The notes below the pieces were generated by a model, which made no database searches, was not told where the DNA came from, and worked only from the letters and a program-made list of their open reading frames with translations. DNA of 64,000 nucleotides from Caprimulgus europaeus (Eukaryota > Chordata > Aves > Caprimulgiformes > Caprimulgidae), in NCBI GenBank assembly GCA_907165065.1, contig OU015523.1:17049834-17113833 (forward strand), written 5' to 3'. Position 1 is the stretch's first letter. The number at the start of each line of letters is the position of its first letter. Shown one piece after another: positions 35,501-48,662 of the stretch. A program made the translations under genes and the position numbers.

Positions 35501-38500
35501 GAACACTCTGTGGCCCAGCAAAGGGCTTTCATAGCCATTTAGCAGCCTGTGAAAATGCTGCTTAGCAACAAGCTCCTGCTAGAGTCAAGGGCAGACATCA
35601 AAGCAAGACAACATGTAAAGACACATGGCAGCAGAGATTCATGGCCCACATCTCATCTCAGCAGTACAACAAGCAGATAAAATTAAAATCATGTACAGGT
35701 CAAGCATTTTGGCAGCGCCACTGTCAAGAGACATGATTTTGGTGACTTCTGTATGAGCCAAAACCCTAGTATCAGTAGAATTTGCACCAAAGATTTTTGC
35801 TAGGAAGGTTCTGAGGTACTACTAGCAGAAGCTTCTTTTGGTTTTCATGCTGCAACCTCTGTCTATACTTAGAGACAGCTTCTACAATTGCTGCCTTTTT
35901 CCTTCTAGAGAATAGGACTCTACACAGTAAATAGTGTGGATAAATATTCAAATATGTTCTGCATGAGCCAGCTGCATTGAGGGTCAGGTTACAGGAGACA
36001 CCTATGGTACCCCACTTCCCACAGCTGGGGTCCCAGCACAGGTCAAAAGCTGTTGCACCCCCTTGCAGAGAGCTTGGGGACTCATTGATGGATAGAGACA
36101 CGGCAGCCCTGTGGTCCCCCTCTCCTGGGGGATTCTGTTTGTTTGATACACTTCTAACTGCCTCCATAATTTCTCTTGCAGTGGCATCTGGGCTTGTAGT
36201 CAGAGAGGTGCTCTGCAAAATGTTATTAATAGGAAAGTGATGGCTGTAGAATCAGTAAGAGTGTTTCTTGACTCTCAGTTCCTTGAGAATGTGCAGAAAG
36301 ACTGAAGCTAACAGAAAGGCTCATGGCTGCTCTTCTCTGGGTGCATGTTTTTCTTGCAGGCTATAAGTTCCTGATCTGTGATCACATGAGGGCAGTACAT
36401 CTCTATGTCAGTGCCTTGAAACACTCATGTCCGTTGGTGGCGTTCCCTTGTGCAAGTCATCAAGATTTTTTAAATGGTCGTTGTCTGGACTGTGGTGACC
36501 CCTTTCCATTCTCCTGTCCCAGAATAGGTACAGTACCAGCAGGAGACCTTCCTGGAGCACATAACAATACATTCCTGATGGGTGTCAGTGCAGAGCACAC
36601 TACGTGGTTCAGATTTCTCTGAGTGGGATTTGCTTTGGATCTCTTTGGGGACAGTGAAAAAGCTGTTTAGTTTTCAGCATTCAATAGAGACTGTCTAAAA
36701 GCTCATATGTTGCCCAAGGTAGAACACTAATATCTTGAACATTTCTGATCTTTAAACTTTTCATAGGGCCCACAAATGAGTTGAAAGAGAGTTTCCAGAA
36801 TCATCTGCCTAACAAGTGGGCAATTAGCTCAAAAAGTGTCTTGTTTAGAGAAGCAGCTGGAAATTTTAGCCAAAGCCTCAAGTCCCATTCTTCTACAAAC
36901 CAGTCACTGATGCTGTGTCACCTCCTTCTCATAAATTCCTGCCATGGCCACCCCAAAGATGAACTTCCCCTGGACTGCCTCTTTTAGGCTTCTGAAACTG
37001 GACTGTGGCACAAGGAGAAGTGTCCTCTGGTGCTATTTGCAGTCTGGTACCAGATAAATATAAAGAGAGACCTCTTTTGGTATAGGTGCTCTCAGATCAG
37101 CCACCCTTTCCCACCTCACCAAGCCATATTATCAGCTAGTGGTGCAGGCCTCAAATTCTGGTGGTCTTCTCACTTGACCAAGAAATTAAACATCGCAGCA
37201 CTTGCGTTTGCGTTGTCATTTACAGCTGCAACAAAGTTTCCTGATTTGGTAGTCTCTAGTCTTGCTCATTTTAGCACAGGTGCAACCAATGGCACAGTTT
37301 GTTAGCAGAGGAATGAAAGGAAGCCACCAAGAGGTGCTCTGATGATGATTACCTGGGGTAGTCAGAACAGGTTTTCTGAGGGGGTGTTAACCTGTCAGAC
37401 AGACACCACAAACCCGTGCTTGCTCTCATCTGCACTGGTTTAAAGAAAGGGTCTGTCCTCCCAGCCAGCAGAGTTGGGTGGGGAGAGTGGAGGTGAATTG
37501 GGACCAGTTATATTTCTGTTCTAGGTCATTCATGGCTTTCCCTGCACTGACTTTATTTCCTCCTGCAGGTCTGCTGGAGCAGGCAGGTGTCAACATGAGA
37601 AAGGTGTCCAGGGAAATGAAAGTTTATTTAATGACCAGTCCCTCAGCCCCATTCTGTGGTAAGTAGCAATGAGAAAAAATGAGTCAGAAGGGGGATGACT
37701 GAATGAGGCAGATTCTCTGGGGAGGCCAAGTAGTTACAACCCACCGTCCCTGTCAGAATCAGCTGCTGTGTCCCAGATGGCCTGAGACACCCAGCTGAAG
37801 AGCAATAACCCTGCACATCTCCCCCATAAAGCCCTTTCCAATGGGTTTATTAATGTGGGCACAGCTTTGGATTAAGACAGCCACATGGCTTCAGGACTGG
37901 AATAAAGGGTAGTGAAAATGCCTGTTTACACTAGACTATGCAGACCTGCCTGCTGTGCCTCTTATACCACAGAGACCAGTTTCTTCCTTATGACTGTCTA
38001 ATCTTCTTTCTGCTGGTGGGGCCAGGGAATGAGTGTTAGAGGTCTTCCTTTGGCAGGGGTTGGTCCAACTGATAGTACCTGCCCTCACTCCCACATACTT
38101 TTCCTCTTGCTCAGTCCATCACAGTCTTGTTGAGTTCCACTTGCAGAAGAAAAGAGACATAGTCACCAGCATTGAGATCACTTTCTACAGCAACAGCACC
38201 AAGGACACAGCGAAGATCACCATGTGAGTGACAGTACATGCTTCTGGCCTGTTTTATCCCAGCTCCATGTGTAAGGCTGTTTATACCAATCCAGGAAAGG
38301 CACAACGATAGCACATCTCCCTGAGTGCAGTCACTGTGTGATGAACCACAGCCTTTCTTCTTGAGCCCCTCCACATTTACCTTAAATACTCTCAAGAATC
38401 AGGCATCTGCTACCATGATGCAGTAGCCCTGGCTAGGTCCACCTCTTCCCTGAGTCCACAAAGCAGTAAGTATACTCCAGGATCCCCAAAACCAAGGATC

Positions 38501-41500
38501 TTTTATCTTGCTACACTGGCTCCTTTTCCACAACTTACCCTTGCCTGGTGCCACTTCAAACAGCAATCAGATAGTTATTAGCATGACTCTGCCAGACAGA
38601 GGTGGCTACAGCAAGACCCCATCCACCAGAGGTTTGACTGATGGACTTGGTGGCTTAGACATTTCTCTTGATGCCCAAAAGGACAGCAGTTGCAAAGAGG
38701 AGACAGGTGCATCTCTGCACAGTCAGAAATGTGTTCAGTAGCTTGTTACCACTGCAGTAATGAAGCAAAGCACTTGGGCTGCCGTTGTAGGGAAAAGACC
38801 AGGGGGCAGGGGACCAAGACCACATGTATAGACAGACAGATCTTTCTTGACAGCACCACCCTTCTCCAAACCGTATCTGAATTAAAGAACCAGACTGTTC
38901 CACAGCCCTTGCCTCTGGGGGATCTCCCCACCACAGAGAAGTTCTGCAGAAGAAGTCTTCCTCACTTCTTCCTACACCTTCCTGCCCACTGCTCTGAGCT
39001 GGGAGCCACACTGTAGACAAGCAGCTAGCACATGCTGCTGGCTGCTTCAGGAAGCAGGGAAATAGTTGGCTAAAGAGCCCCAGCCAGCTCTTCTAGGATC
39101 AGAGGGCCTCCAGCGCTGGCTCCCACACATTCCTTACTGCTAAGCCAAAACATTGAGACCTGAAGCTAATTGCACTGCTGCTTCAGTCCTGGGCACCAGG
39201 AGGTAAAGTTGAGAACCAGGGAAGGGGAAGCCACACTCCAGGGTGCTCTCCAGTGTGACATAACTGCTTGGTCACAGATTTACAGCCAGGCACTGCAATT
39301 TGGATTTTATACTCCAGCCTGGTGGAGCTCAGTCTATTCAACCCCTCCCTGGCTCGGAAGCCAAATCTGCCTTTTCCAAAGATGCAGGAGGGAGGAAACC
39401 GTAACACTGAGGTGAAGGCAGGACCTGTCATTTGCTAAGGAAGACATGCATCGTGTCCTTTTGCAGTGCCAGATACAGGGTTTCATGGGTGCTCAGCAGG
39501 AGATCTGCAAGCACTGAGGGAAAGGCTGCCTGGGGACATGCAGGCAATCCCAAGGCTTTGCTGCACCCTCAAGTTTTAATAAGACAGTAGAGCTACAGCA
39601 GAGTAACCTATCCAGAGATAGCCTTACCCTGGGACAAGAGCAGCTGTGTTTCATTTATGTGCCTTCCTAAGAAGCACAAAGCTCAACCAAAACATTTGCT
39701 TACAGCAATAAACCTACAGATTTGAGAGTATAAAATTTAAGATATCCCTTTTAATTCACCATGTAGCAAAGAAACTTTCTCACTCCAGGTAAAGTCTTCC
39801 AGTGCAGTCAACAGAGTGTTGAACAGACATCTAAACACAGATTCTCACCTCTCAGTTCAGACACTGATCAATCACTGGCTCATTTCAGGTGATCTGACAC
39901 GCACATTATCCCGCAGCTCCCCAGAAGTGCACAGGGACTTGGGAGTGTTCAGCCAGTCTCATGCCTTCAGCAAGCGATTTGCACAGTTGTGTCCTGCCTC
40001 ACGTTGCCTTTCTCTTCTCCTCTCCCAAACATGAATTCCAGTCTCACTCCTCAGGATGCTGTTACCCCCCACGTTGCTCAGAGTGCCTCAAGAGACATGT
40101 CCCCAAGCCCCATAGGTGCCATGGGGCTGACAGAGTAAGGACTTTGCTACACAGCAGACTTCTCAGCTGCATTGCCATTGCTCTCACATCACACAACATC
40201 ATCCCTCATATCCAAGAAAACATACTTCTGAAACCAGCCAGGAGTCACACAGAATCACACAGAATTGCCTCGATTGGAAAAGGCCTTTAAGATCATCGAG
40301 TCCAGTCATTGACCTAACACTGACAAGTCCCTGACTAAACCATGTCCCTAAGCACTATGTCTACATGACTCTGAAATACCTGCAGGGATGGGGACTCCAC
40401 CACTGTCCTGGACAACCCATTCCAATGCCTGAGAACCCTTTCAAGTAAAGAAATGTTTCCAATCTAAACCTCCCCTGGTGCAACTTGAGGCCATTTCCTC
40501 TTGTCCTGTCACTTGTTACTTGGTTGAACAGACTGACCCCCACCTCTCTCCACCCTCCTTTCAGGTAGTTGTAGAGAGTGAGGTCTCCCCTCAGCCTCCT
40601 TTTCTCCAGGCTAAACAATCCCAGTTCCCTCAGCTGCTCCTTGTAAGACTTGTGCTCCAGACCCTTCACCAGCTCCATTGCCCTTCTCTGGACACGCACA
40701 CCTACAACCTACAACCATCCAAAGGCTGTGTGGGGTTGGGTCATATGTCAGTCCCAGGAGTGACTTTTTTCGATCTGTTTAACCTTGCTGTGTTTCTCTG
40801 TCCTAGGGCAGGGCTGGATCCTGCCCCTGGACAACATGTAATAGAGAGACGGCCTCCCCTCTGTTTTTTGTTTGCTAGCTATTATTCACTTTTATAACCA
40901 CAATTCCATTATGCTTCCTGTTTTCGGCAGCTTCAAGCCAGATACAGACATAGTCAGACACACAAAACCTCCAGCATCTACCACTACAGTCTAAGGTAGG
41001 AACAGGATGTACTGGTTTGGGTTGGCCACTTTGGCCTAGGAGGAGGATGCCAAATGCAGCTGTCAGCCTGCTCCCAGGAGCAGCCTTGGTTTGCAGAATT
41101 GTAGGCTCTTCCTGACCCTTTTGTCACCTCTCCCCTTTCCCTACCAGCGTGTTTCTGATCAGGCAGTCGCCCAGGTGCTTCTGGGATTGTGCTGAGTCAG
41201 CTACACACGTATTCTTCATGAGCACAAGGAGGTGGTTGATCTCTGACAGCTGTCAGAGGTGCCAAGTAGATGAAGCATGGGAAGGCCCATTGGATGGATT
41301 CCATAGAAGGAGGTGGCCCATCTATGTAAAATGGCTGGGCAGCACCCTTTCATAGCACATGACCAACTGGGCTCTGATCACTGACTGTTTACCCAACCTC
41401 TGGCATTTCTCAGTTCATGTAAGTTACCTGGGTAAGAGCATAGGGACAGACAAACATCCCTCTGTCCAAGCATCCCACCTTCAACATGGTCAAAAGCAAA

Positions 41501-43790
41501 TACCTAGAGAAGAGTATAAAAAAAAGCAGTATAAGCATGTAGCAGTCCTCTCCCCAAATAGCTTCCCAGTGTCTGACTAATCACATCTCAGGGACTTTCA
41601 GAACCAAAGGTGAGATCTTTGTCCTTATTAGCTCCCAATGTTTTGTTTTCCATGAACTTGTCCAGTTGCCCTCCCATGACTTGTTCAGTCATGCAAACTT
41701 TCTAGCATCCACAACATCCCACAGCAAGGATTTTAACAGCTTAAAAGGAATGTTAGTCTGTGCAGTGTGCAATCTTTTTGAGCCTGCCACCTGTTAGCTT
41801 TCTTTGATGACTCCTGGTTCCTGCACTGGAATAAATGGTGAACAACTGATCCCTATCGGTGCCACTCATAATTTCATAGATGTTGACCTTACCCACCACT
41901 TACCTCTCTGTAGCAAGCTAGGCAGTGTTTCAATCTATATGCAATAGCAAGAGAGTTGTAATTGTGACAGAAGGAAGGATATTTATGCAGAAACTTTCTT
42001 GACCTCAGAGGTAAAACATGGAGAGACAGCCCTCAGACCCTCACGCAATGCCCTGATTTGACAGATGAGTCTTCTCACTTCATTTTATTATGTGAGGGCT
42101 TCATGATAATGCCCCAGGTTCCTCCAGTGTTCCAACACATCTGCAGGTTGGTTGACTGTTCCCCCTCATGTCTCTCACCCTGCCTTGCAGACCTAAGCAC
42201 CAGGAGATGGGCAGACGGCTGCTGGCCCACAGAGTTCCTCTCTGCCAGATAAACCATGTGGCACTGAAGTACCTCCCCAAGAATCGGTTCTGGAGGAAGG
42301 ATGAGTCATTCATTGTCGGCAAGTTCTGCACAGCCCCGCTGCCTCTTGACAGCAAGTAAGTCACAGGAATATCTTACAGGGATCCACTGAGCCTGTGGAT
42401 GCAGCTTGTGGTTTGAAACAACACATTCTCTCCCTGGTTTAGATAGACATGTAAAGAGGTCTCTCCCATCCCCTCTATGTCCCGATGTAAATCATTTTCT
42501 ACTTGTTAGAGAGAAAAACTTCCAAGGTACTTTTCTAGGGGGTTTCTATGATTCTTCCCTCAGGATAAAAGTGTTGTGCCATGGAAGGAAAATGGCTGTG
42601 ACTCACATCACCTTGAAGATGCTTAAGTCACAAACCATGGCAAAACCTTGGCCTAACTAGAATTTGTTCCTTTTGTCCTTGCTTGCCCTCTCCATCTTCC
42701 CCCTGTCTACATTGGGCCCCCATTTGAAACATGACAGACACATTTTTCAGTGAGACAACAGAAGGCTAGTAATACATTCCTGCTTCTTATACTGCACAGG
42801 TTTAGTAAGCACTAAGGCTAAAGACAACTATTTTGGCATTTTCTGGGACAGACATTGCAGAGTATATGCCTTCAACCATAATTACCTTACCCAGAGCAGA
42901 AGCAGTGAAGTCCTTCTCATCCCAAGACAGATAATGGTCTTCTCCATAATATTCTTGACAGGATTTTTGCAGATCCAGAGTTCTTGCAGGCAGGGAAAAA
43001 TAGCTGTGTCTATAGCAACACATTAAACACTGTCCACATTGCTTCTGAATTGACTCAGCGCTGGCTCAAGGCTGCTAGTGGGTACTCCAAAGCAGAGAAA
43101 ACCAGAAGAACAGGAGAGACTGGGCTCACATTCAAATTCTATTCTGATGGGCAGTAAGGAGACTTGAGCACAAGGCAGGAAAAGTATATCTAGTAGGCCC
43201 AGATTAAAAAAAAAAGAGTAATTCCTGAGTAAATACAGGCACTCCCTTGAGCATAAGGACTGTTCCTTCCTAGCGTGCTTTGCAGAGCAAAGCACTCCAG
43301 ATTTGGGATGGACATGCAGATACATGGCTTTTTATCACTTATGAATGGGACAGCATGGCACATTGCCTTAAAGGTGTGCTAACCTGCACCCCTGGAAGCA
43401 CTGGCCTTGGCTGTGGTTCAGGTAGAAAGCTGTAGAGTTGCACAGGTTCACAACTATGTTCTTATCACTAAAGTGGGAGCACTCAGAGCAACAATGGTAC
43501 TGCTAGGAGGTGGCAGTGGAAGAGGTGAAGGACACAACCCCGTACACACCCCTCTAGCCAACGCATCCCAGCCAGGGTGCAGCACCCTGTTCATCATACC
43601 TTTGCAAAGCAGCACGAGGTCCATCCACAGCTTGCTTGCCTCTGTGTTAGGACAGTAACCTCTGCTGTTAACGCACAGCCTGACTCCCTTGTGCTCTTCC
43701 CACAGCAGGACAGTGTCATGCCTGCCCTGGAACCTCACCCTCCCTGGCAACACAGACATCTCCTCCGAGCCGCCCACTGCTTGCACCTAG
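26592..43790 (+). CDS. PLA1A: PLA1A, phosphatidylserine-specific phospholipase A1 (11 coding exons, complete)
   Basis: Secreted lipase-family enzyme that hydrolyses the sn-1 acyl chain of phosphatidylserine, producing lysophosphatidylserine. Coding exons: 26592-26664, 28438-28636, 29845-30022, 31175-31283, 34460-34561, 35407-35496, 36360-36527, 37569-37658, 38115-38223, 42191-42355, 43706-43790. All introns are GT-AG with matching phases, and the joined frame is 1368 nt, giving 455 residues; I recall 456 for human. Residues 1-24 form a signal peptide. The nucleophile is Ser165 in GVSLGAH, the acid Asp189 in GLDPAGP and the base His259 in ICDHMRA, the expected lipase triad. Only 12 residues separate Cys244 and Cys257, the short lid typical of PLA1A. 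The C-terminal half is PLAT-like, ending in a CLPWNL segment that aligns with the human tail. N-glycosylation sequons include NSS, NVT, NST and NRT. The start ATG has A at -3 and G at +4. The gene looks intact; intron 3, intron 4 and intron 9 carry CR1 fragments. LIPH/LIPI were considered, but the C-terminal region and POPDC2/COX17 synteny favour PLA1A. Confidence 0.95.
30170..30574 (+). mobile_element. CR1 3'-end fragment in PLA1A intron 3
   Basis: The sequence runs from 'atatgaggaagggctgagag' through 'aggttcaacctaaacataag' and 'gaacaggctgcccagagagg' to 'ccattctgtgattttatgat', a nearly full CR1 3' region. It retains a short piece of the ORF2 C-terminal frame, and is one of the better-preserved copies in the window. 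Confidence 0.93.
32203..32345 (-). mobile_element. Short CR1 3'-end fragment in PLA1A intron 4
   Basis: The plus strand has 'cagagtcacagaatgattta' and 'gggaccttggaaagtctcta', a diverged reverse complement of a CR1 3' end, and fades after 'ccccagggatggagattc'. Confidence 0.8.
40250..40705 (-). mobile_element. CR1 3'-end fragment in PLA1A intron 9
   Basis: The plus strand has 'cagaatcacacagaattgcc', 'ggcctttaagatcatcgagt' and 'aggtctcccctcagcctcct', a reverse-complemented CR1 3' region with relics of the ORF2 C-terminus on the minus strand. Confidence 0.92.
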
Positions 43791-44154
43791 CACTGCCTGC
43801 AGAGCCTGCAGGCGTACCCAAAATCGGAAGGGAGCCCTAAACCTACTGCTCTCTGCTCTCTGCTCACAGGTGATACTTTCACCATAAAACTGGATGGGTT
43901 TTTTACTTCTTGCATTAGGGATGGGATGTCAAAGAAAAAAGGGTGTGTGGCAGATTGGGAATACAAGGTTGATTGGTTGCATCAAGACCTCTCAGTTAAA
44001 GGACTGGATTGGGACTTTTTTCTTACGGATTCTTTACCCAGCTCTGAAAGTGAGACAGGCAAGTCATTTAATCTCAAGGTTTGGATCTATATGGGAGAAG
44101 ATAATATCACTCTTCCTACAAGAGGAGTATTGAGATGATTCATTTGTGTTTTAT

Positions 44155-44160
44155 ATTAAA
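44155..44160 (+). terminator. Candidate PLA1A polyadenylation signal (ATTAAA)
   Basis: An ATTAAA hexamer lies 365 bases after the PLA1A stop codon and is followed by a GT-containing and T-rich stretch (around 44161-44200). I saw no AATAAA nearer the stop. It is a candidate by sequence and position only. Confidence 0.45.
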
Positions 44161-47100
44161 GTGTCCTGATAACTTCAAAGTATTATTTTTCCTCATCAAG
44201 GTGAAACTGTGTGGTTCAGGGTTGGCATGGGAAGGAGTCATCCTTAGCCAACACTCCAAAGGGAAACTCTCTAGTCCTATCTACAAGACACCTTCAGAGT
44301 GAGACCCTATTGATGTCGTGTTAGTGCTCCTGCTAAATAATCTGAATGAACCTCCTTCCCATGACAGGTCTGGAGCAGCTTCTCTGGCTATTGGCTTGTT
44401 CTCTTTGAAGCTCACGTGAAGTGAAACAGACACCAGGAGCACGGTAGTGCTCTTGCATCCAATTTTGCACTGCTTTGAACAACTGCCCAGAAGAGAAGGT
44501 AATAGGAAGAGAATGGAGTGTCATAGTGACAGGGCCACCAAACACAAATTAGTCCCAGGAACTCAGCACAGCTTTTCAGACCTGAAAAAGTAGCTGAGAT
44601 TTGGAAAGAATTGGTGAAAGATTGCAATATGAGAGACACATACACAGGAAGAGCCCTCACTCATCCACACCTTTTCCACCACCTTGATGCATATGCAATT
44701 TAAAGAGGAGAAAGTCCTACATCACTTCTGCCCACAAACTGCACCATTTTCTCTAGTTCCCTGGACTGGTTTCACTGGGTGATAGAAAAGTGCACCATGA
44801 ACACCGTGCTCAGGAGAGAGGGACATTCTAAAGGCACTTCTGCCATGAGGAAGCCTCAGTCATTTGGCATGAGCTGTCACTACTGCTCCACTAGACAGTG
44901 TCACTGCAGAGTTAGCTCCTGCTTTCAGCTCACATCCAAGCTTTTGGTCCCTGACATGTAGCTGTTTGGAAGGCCAGATAACAAACACCATCTTCATCAT
45001 ATGCCCAGGAGAGGGTCAGGGCTGGGCTCTGACAACCTGACAGAGATCCAGGTTAACTGGTGCCATAACCGAAGGGTTTCCAGGGAGCTTCTTGTTGAAG
45101 ATTGGAATATAACCTCAGCAGGCACCTGTGAAGGGCAGTGTGTAATCCAGCCCAACCCAGGCCACTGCTTCAGGGAGGGTATAAAGCACCACAACGGACG
45201 CAGTTTCATTGTACATTTGCAGAAGGGACAGCAGCAGCTCTCTGTGGGACAGAGGATTCCTCTGCTGGTACTACCATCTCCAATTCCCTGACAGGAAATG
45301 GCTGGGGAAGCTCGCCAGCCAAAGCCTGTTGCAGGTGAACTTGGAAGAGGCCTTCTGTCTCCACACTATTTTCATCTAAGATATTGTACTTCTTCCTACC
45401 AGTGGCTGCTCTCCCCAGAGATGTTTTATACTCACTCATTTCTTCACTAGGTGTGTGCAGCCTGAAGTCATCCCCCATCGAGCACAAAAAAAAGGGGAGG
45501 TTCAGGCTCTCCTTGCTTACCCCTGCCCCCAGCCCCAGTTCCTCCCCTTTCTTATTGCAAAGGAATCAGCTCAGACAACTGATGTTTCACCAGAAGTTGG
45601 TAACTTCTTTGAGAAGTGGTGCTTGTCATAAATGAGAAATCCTAACCCCTGGAAAGGTAATTTCTGGTCTTACTAGAGTGGATGCCCAGTGAGATGCAGC
45701 ATATAAAATCTCCATATCATGCTTTCCATTGCAAACCCATTACCAAAGCCATCAGACAGCCCACTTTCCCCTGTCCTTTCCCACCCTGTGCCTTGAGATC
45801 ACTTCAAGCCTTTCACATGGCATTACCTCCCTCTCCAAATCCTCAAACACTGGTAGTTTCATCTCTGACTTTAATGGGAATCATTAAATCAAAGGGAACA
45901 CAGATTCTGCGAGCAGGCTGGTATTGCTTGCAGCAACATCAGTGTACCTTGGTATCAGAGCCGCTGACACACCTCAGAGAAGACTAAAAAACAAACTGGG
46001 GAAGCACACTGGGGCGGCAGCTCTGGTGCAGAGCCGTGGGGTGGGAGGTGCTGGGGTGTCACACCGCAGTCTCACGCGTGTGCTTCACGTGCTCCTGAGT
46101 GTACGTGTCTGCAGGCAGACGTCTTGGTGCTTGCTAAAGAGTGTCTCTCTGGTCAGAAACCTGTGTGAGCATAAGCTCCCGTGGAGGGGCTTCACAATCA
46201 AAACAGCCTGTTGTTCCCTAGAGTTCGGGGGTCTGAGTGGGAGCCAGAGGGGCTCGTCCTTTGCAGAGAAGCTGGGGAGAACTCCGAAGGTTTCCAGAGG
46301 CTGCAGAAGAAAAGTAGCGGAGGAAGGAAGAAAATGGGAGGTTGGGGGGCGGGAAAGCAGGGACAGAGAGAGAGAGAGAGACAGGGAGAGAAAACCATTA
46401 AACCATTATTATTACAGGATAATTCTTACTTCTAAACTTTTCCAAGACACAAACCTCATGAAGCCCACCTTTACCTGTACTTCTCCCCTCCCCTCCTAAA
46501 TTAGCATGCAAAACTATGTAATTCTTCAACATGTGATAAATCAGAAAATGGGGTTACCCACCCATCCTGAGATGGCAAAACCAAACCCCTCCAAAGCACC
46601 TTTTGTGATATCAGTGAAACAAAGCCCACAGCTCCTTTGATTTTGCTCTCAAAGCACATGTAAAACAATTCCTACTGGCCTAGATACCAAGCTACAGGCC
46701 ATCACACATCCATCCATCTGTCCACCCACCAAATAGAAAGCCAGCCCCAAGATGTAACTGCACAAAACTAAGCAGCAGCAGTTCCACATCTTGCAAGCAC
46801 TTGATAGGAACGAACTAGAGCAAATGCATTGTGAAAGGGGGGAAAAAGCAAGTGGCTTTTGGTTGTTTGAATTTTCATGCAAGGAATAAAGCTTAGTTTG
46901 CTATGGAGCATTGAGCTACACAGCAGCACACCGTTAAAGCAAGTTTTCAACAGAGCCTCTGAACCTGCCTCTTTTAACCAGGCAGTCTCTAAGTTCCTGA
47001 AACATCTCTCCTCCTAAGAGAAAGAACGCACTCATCAGCAGGGTATCGTAGTCTGTCTTGCTTGTAAGCAGACTAGAAAGTCTTTATAGGAAATAGATGA

Positions 47101-47163
47101 TACAAATAGTAGACCAATATGTGTCCCAGGAAAATTCCATTCTGCACGATTTTTGCAGCACTT
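44161..47163. other. Intergenic stretch after PLA1A
   Basis: No exon was recognised. The stretch holds a GA microsatellite and short chance frames, the longest at 45924-46499 (191 codons, low-complexity Arg/Glu-rich end caused by the GA repeat). Confidence 0.6.
46365..46381. repeat. (GA)n microsatellite
   Basis: Uninterrupted GA repeat of about eight units between PLA1A and POPDC2. Confidence 0.95.
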
Positions 47164-47762
47164 TGCTGTGGTTGTTTCACTTGGCTGGCAGCCAAACAGA
47201 GCCGCTCGCTCACTCTCCACCCCATAGAGAATAGAGTAGAGGGGTAAGGGTAAGGAAACTCACAAGTTGAGACAAGAACAATTTAATAATTGAAATAAAA
47301 TAATAATTAAAATAATAATTATAATAACAGTAATAGTGAAATATTCCAATGAGTGATGCACAGTGCAGTTGCTCACCACCCACTGACCAATGCCCAGCCT
47401 GTCCCCAGCCAGTGATCCCAGATCAGAGACAATCCTGAAACTGAAATCACAATCCTGGAAGAGCGAGCCTGAGCCATCCCCAAGAGAAACCTCAGCTTTC
47501 TGGTCAACCCTCATTAATATACTGAACATGACCTGATATGATGTGGAAAATCTCATTGGCATATCCAAATGCCAGTTTGGGTTTTGCTTCCCCCTTCCCA
47601 GTCCTTTGCACTTGCAAATTAGCAAAACAGAAAGTCCTTGGACTTCCAGCAAAAGTAGATTATCAACATTCTTCTCATAGCAAATCCCATACTGAAATGA
47701 CAACACAGCACTATTCTAGCTACTAAGAAGAAAATTAACTCTATCCTAGTGAAACCAGGACA
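47164..47762 (-). mobile_element. Solo LTR of an avian ERVL-type endogenous retrovirus
   Basis: Read on the minus strand, the element begins TGTCCTGGTTTCACTAGGAT and continues into 'agagttaattttcttcttag'. Further in it has an A/T-rich AAT repeat block (47281-47335), and it finishes near a GAGTGAGCGAGCGGC motif and 'aaccacagca'. This matches my recollection of LTRs common in bird ERVL families. It is about 0.6 kb long. There are no retroviral genes beside it and no clear 5-bp target duplication. Orientation is inferred from the family; the ends start TG and end CA on either strand. Confidence 0.75.
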
Positions 47763-48466
47763 TCTGGATATTCAAGAATTGCGTCCTGCACTGTGGCATA
47801 GCAAGGTGGCTGTTGCAGTGGCACAAAACAAAAGGAATGTGATCCATAGAAGCCCTTCAGCAGGGGGAATTTGGAGAGCTGGAAGGTGGTTACCCAGGTT
47901 GGAAGTTGCTGCAGAAGCAGATGAGAGCACAGACCAGGGGAAAGCCCCTGGGGAGCAGTGACCTCTGGGACCGCAGCTATCGCTGACTTTGAACAATGAC
48001 ACTGCAGGGAATATCCCTCCTTACTATGGATGTTTGCACCACTTCTAAGGGAAAAGTTATTAAAGTGCTTTCCCTGGGCCATGGCAGACCTGCTGAGATC
48101 ATCTGCTGAGCTCAACAAGTGCCTGGCCAGAAGGGAAAACTGACACCTCTCTGTGTCACTGGTTTTTGTGGTTAGGCACTCAAAATGGGGAATGCTCTTC
48201 GGGTGTGGCAATGGCTGTTGTGCTGCTGGATGCAATGGGATGAGGATACTCAAGTGGTGAGCAGAGTAACAAGGAAATGCTCGTTCTGCTGTTGTGGACA
48301 CACTGAACAGAGTTTGTGTTTCCTTGTCAAAGTACCTTAGAAATTAAAATACCACACTGGCTATTGTCTCCAGACTGACAGACAAGGAAGAACATCCTCC
48401 TCTCCCACCCCAAATACCGGCCTCTAAAACATTTGGGCTTTAGTCACAAGTCTCTACTACAAGTAT

Positions 48467-48570
48467 CAGCACATCTTGATACTGCTTCATTCACAAGATC
48501 TAGAAAGACAAAAGCTTCCAGCACATCTTGATACTGCTTCATTCACAAGATCTAGAAAGACAAAAACTTC
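48467..48570. repeat. 52-bp tandem duplication
   Basis: Two adjacent 52-bp copies (48467-48518 and 48519-48570), starting 'cagcacatcttgatactgct', differ at a single base (aaagcttc against aaacttc-type end). The near identity points to a recent duplication. Confidence 0.95.
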
Positions 48571-48648
48571 CAGCTTCCAACATGTTTTAAAAGGATTGCA
48601 TGAAAGGAAAAAACAGCTTTGTGCTTTGTAACACAAGCTTTCCCCAGC

Positions 48649-48662
48649 ACACACACACACAC
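48649..48662. repeat. (CA)n microsatellite
   Basis: About seven CA units. Confidence 0.9.

Noticed and set aside
45924..46499. Plus-strand frame of 191 codons
   Set aside because: Its Arg/Glu-rich end is produced by a GA microsatellite; no domain elsewhere.
47741..48301. Minus-strand frame of 186 codons beside the LTR
   Set aside because: Considered as a retroviral internal region, but no primer-binding or polypurine tract and no retroviral motif was seen.
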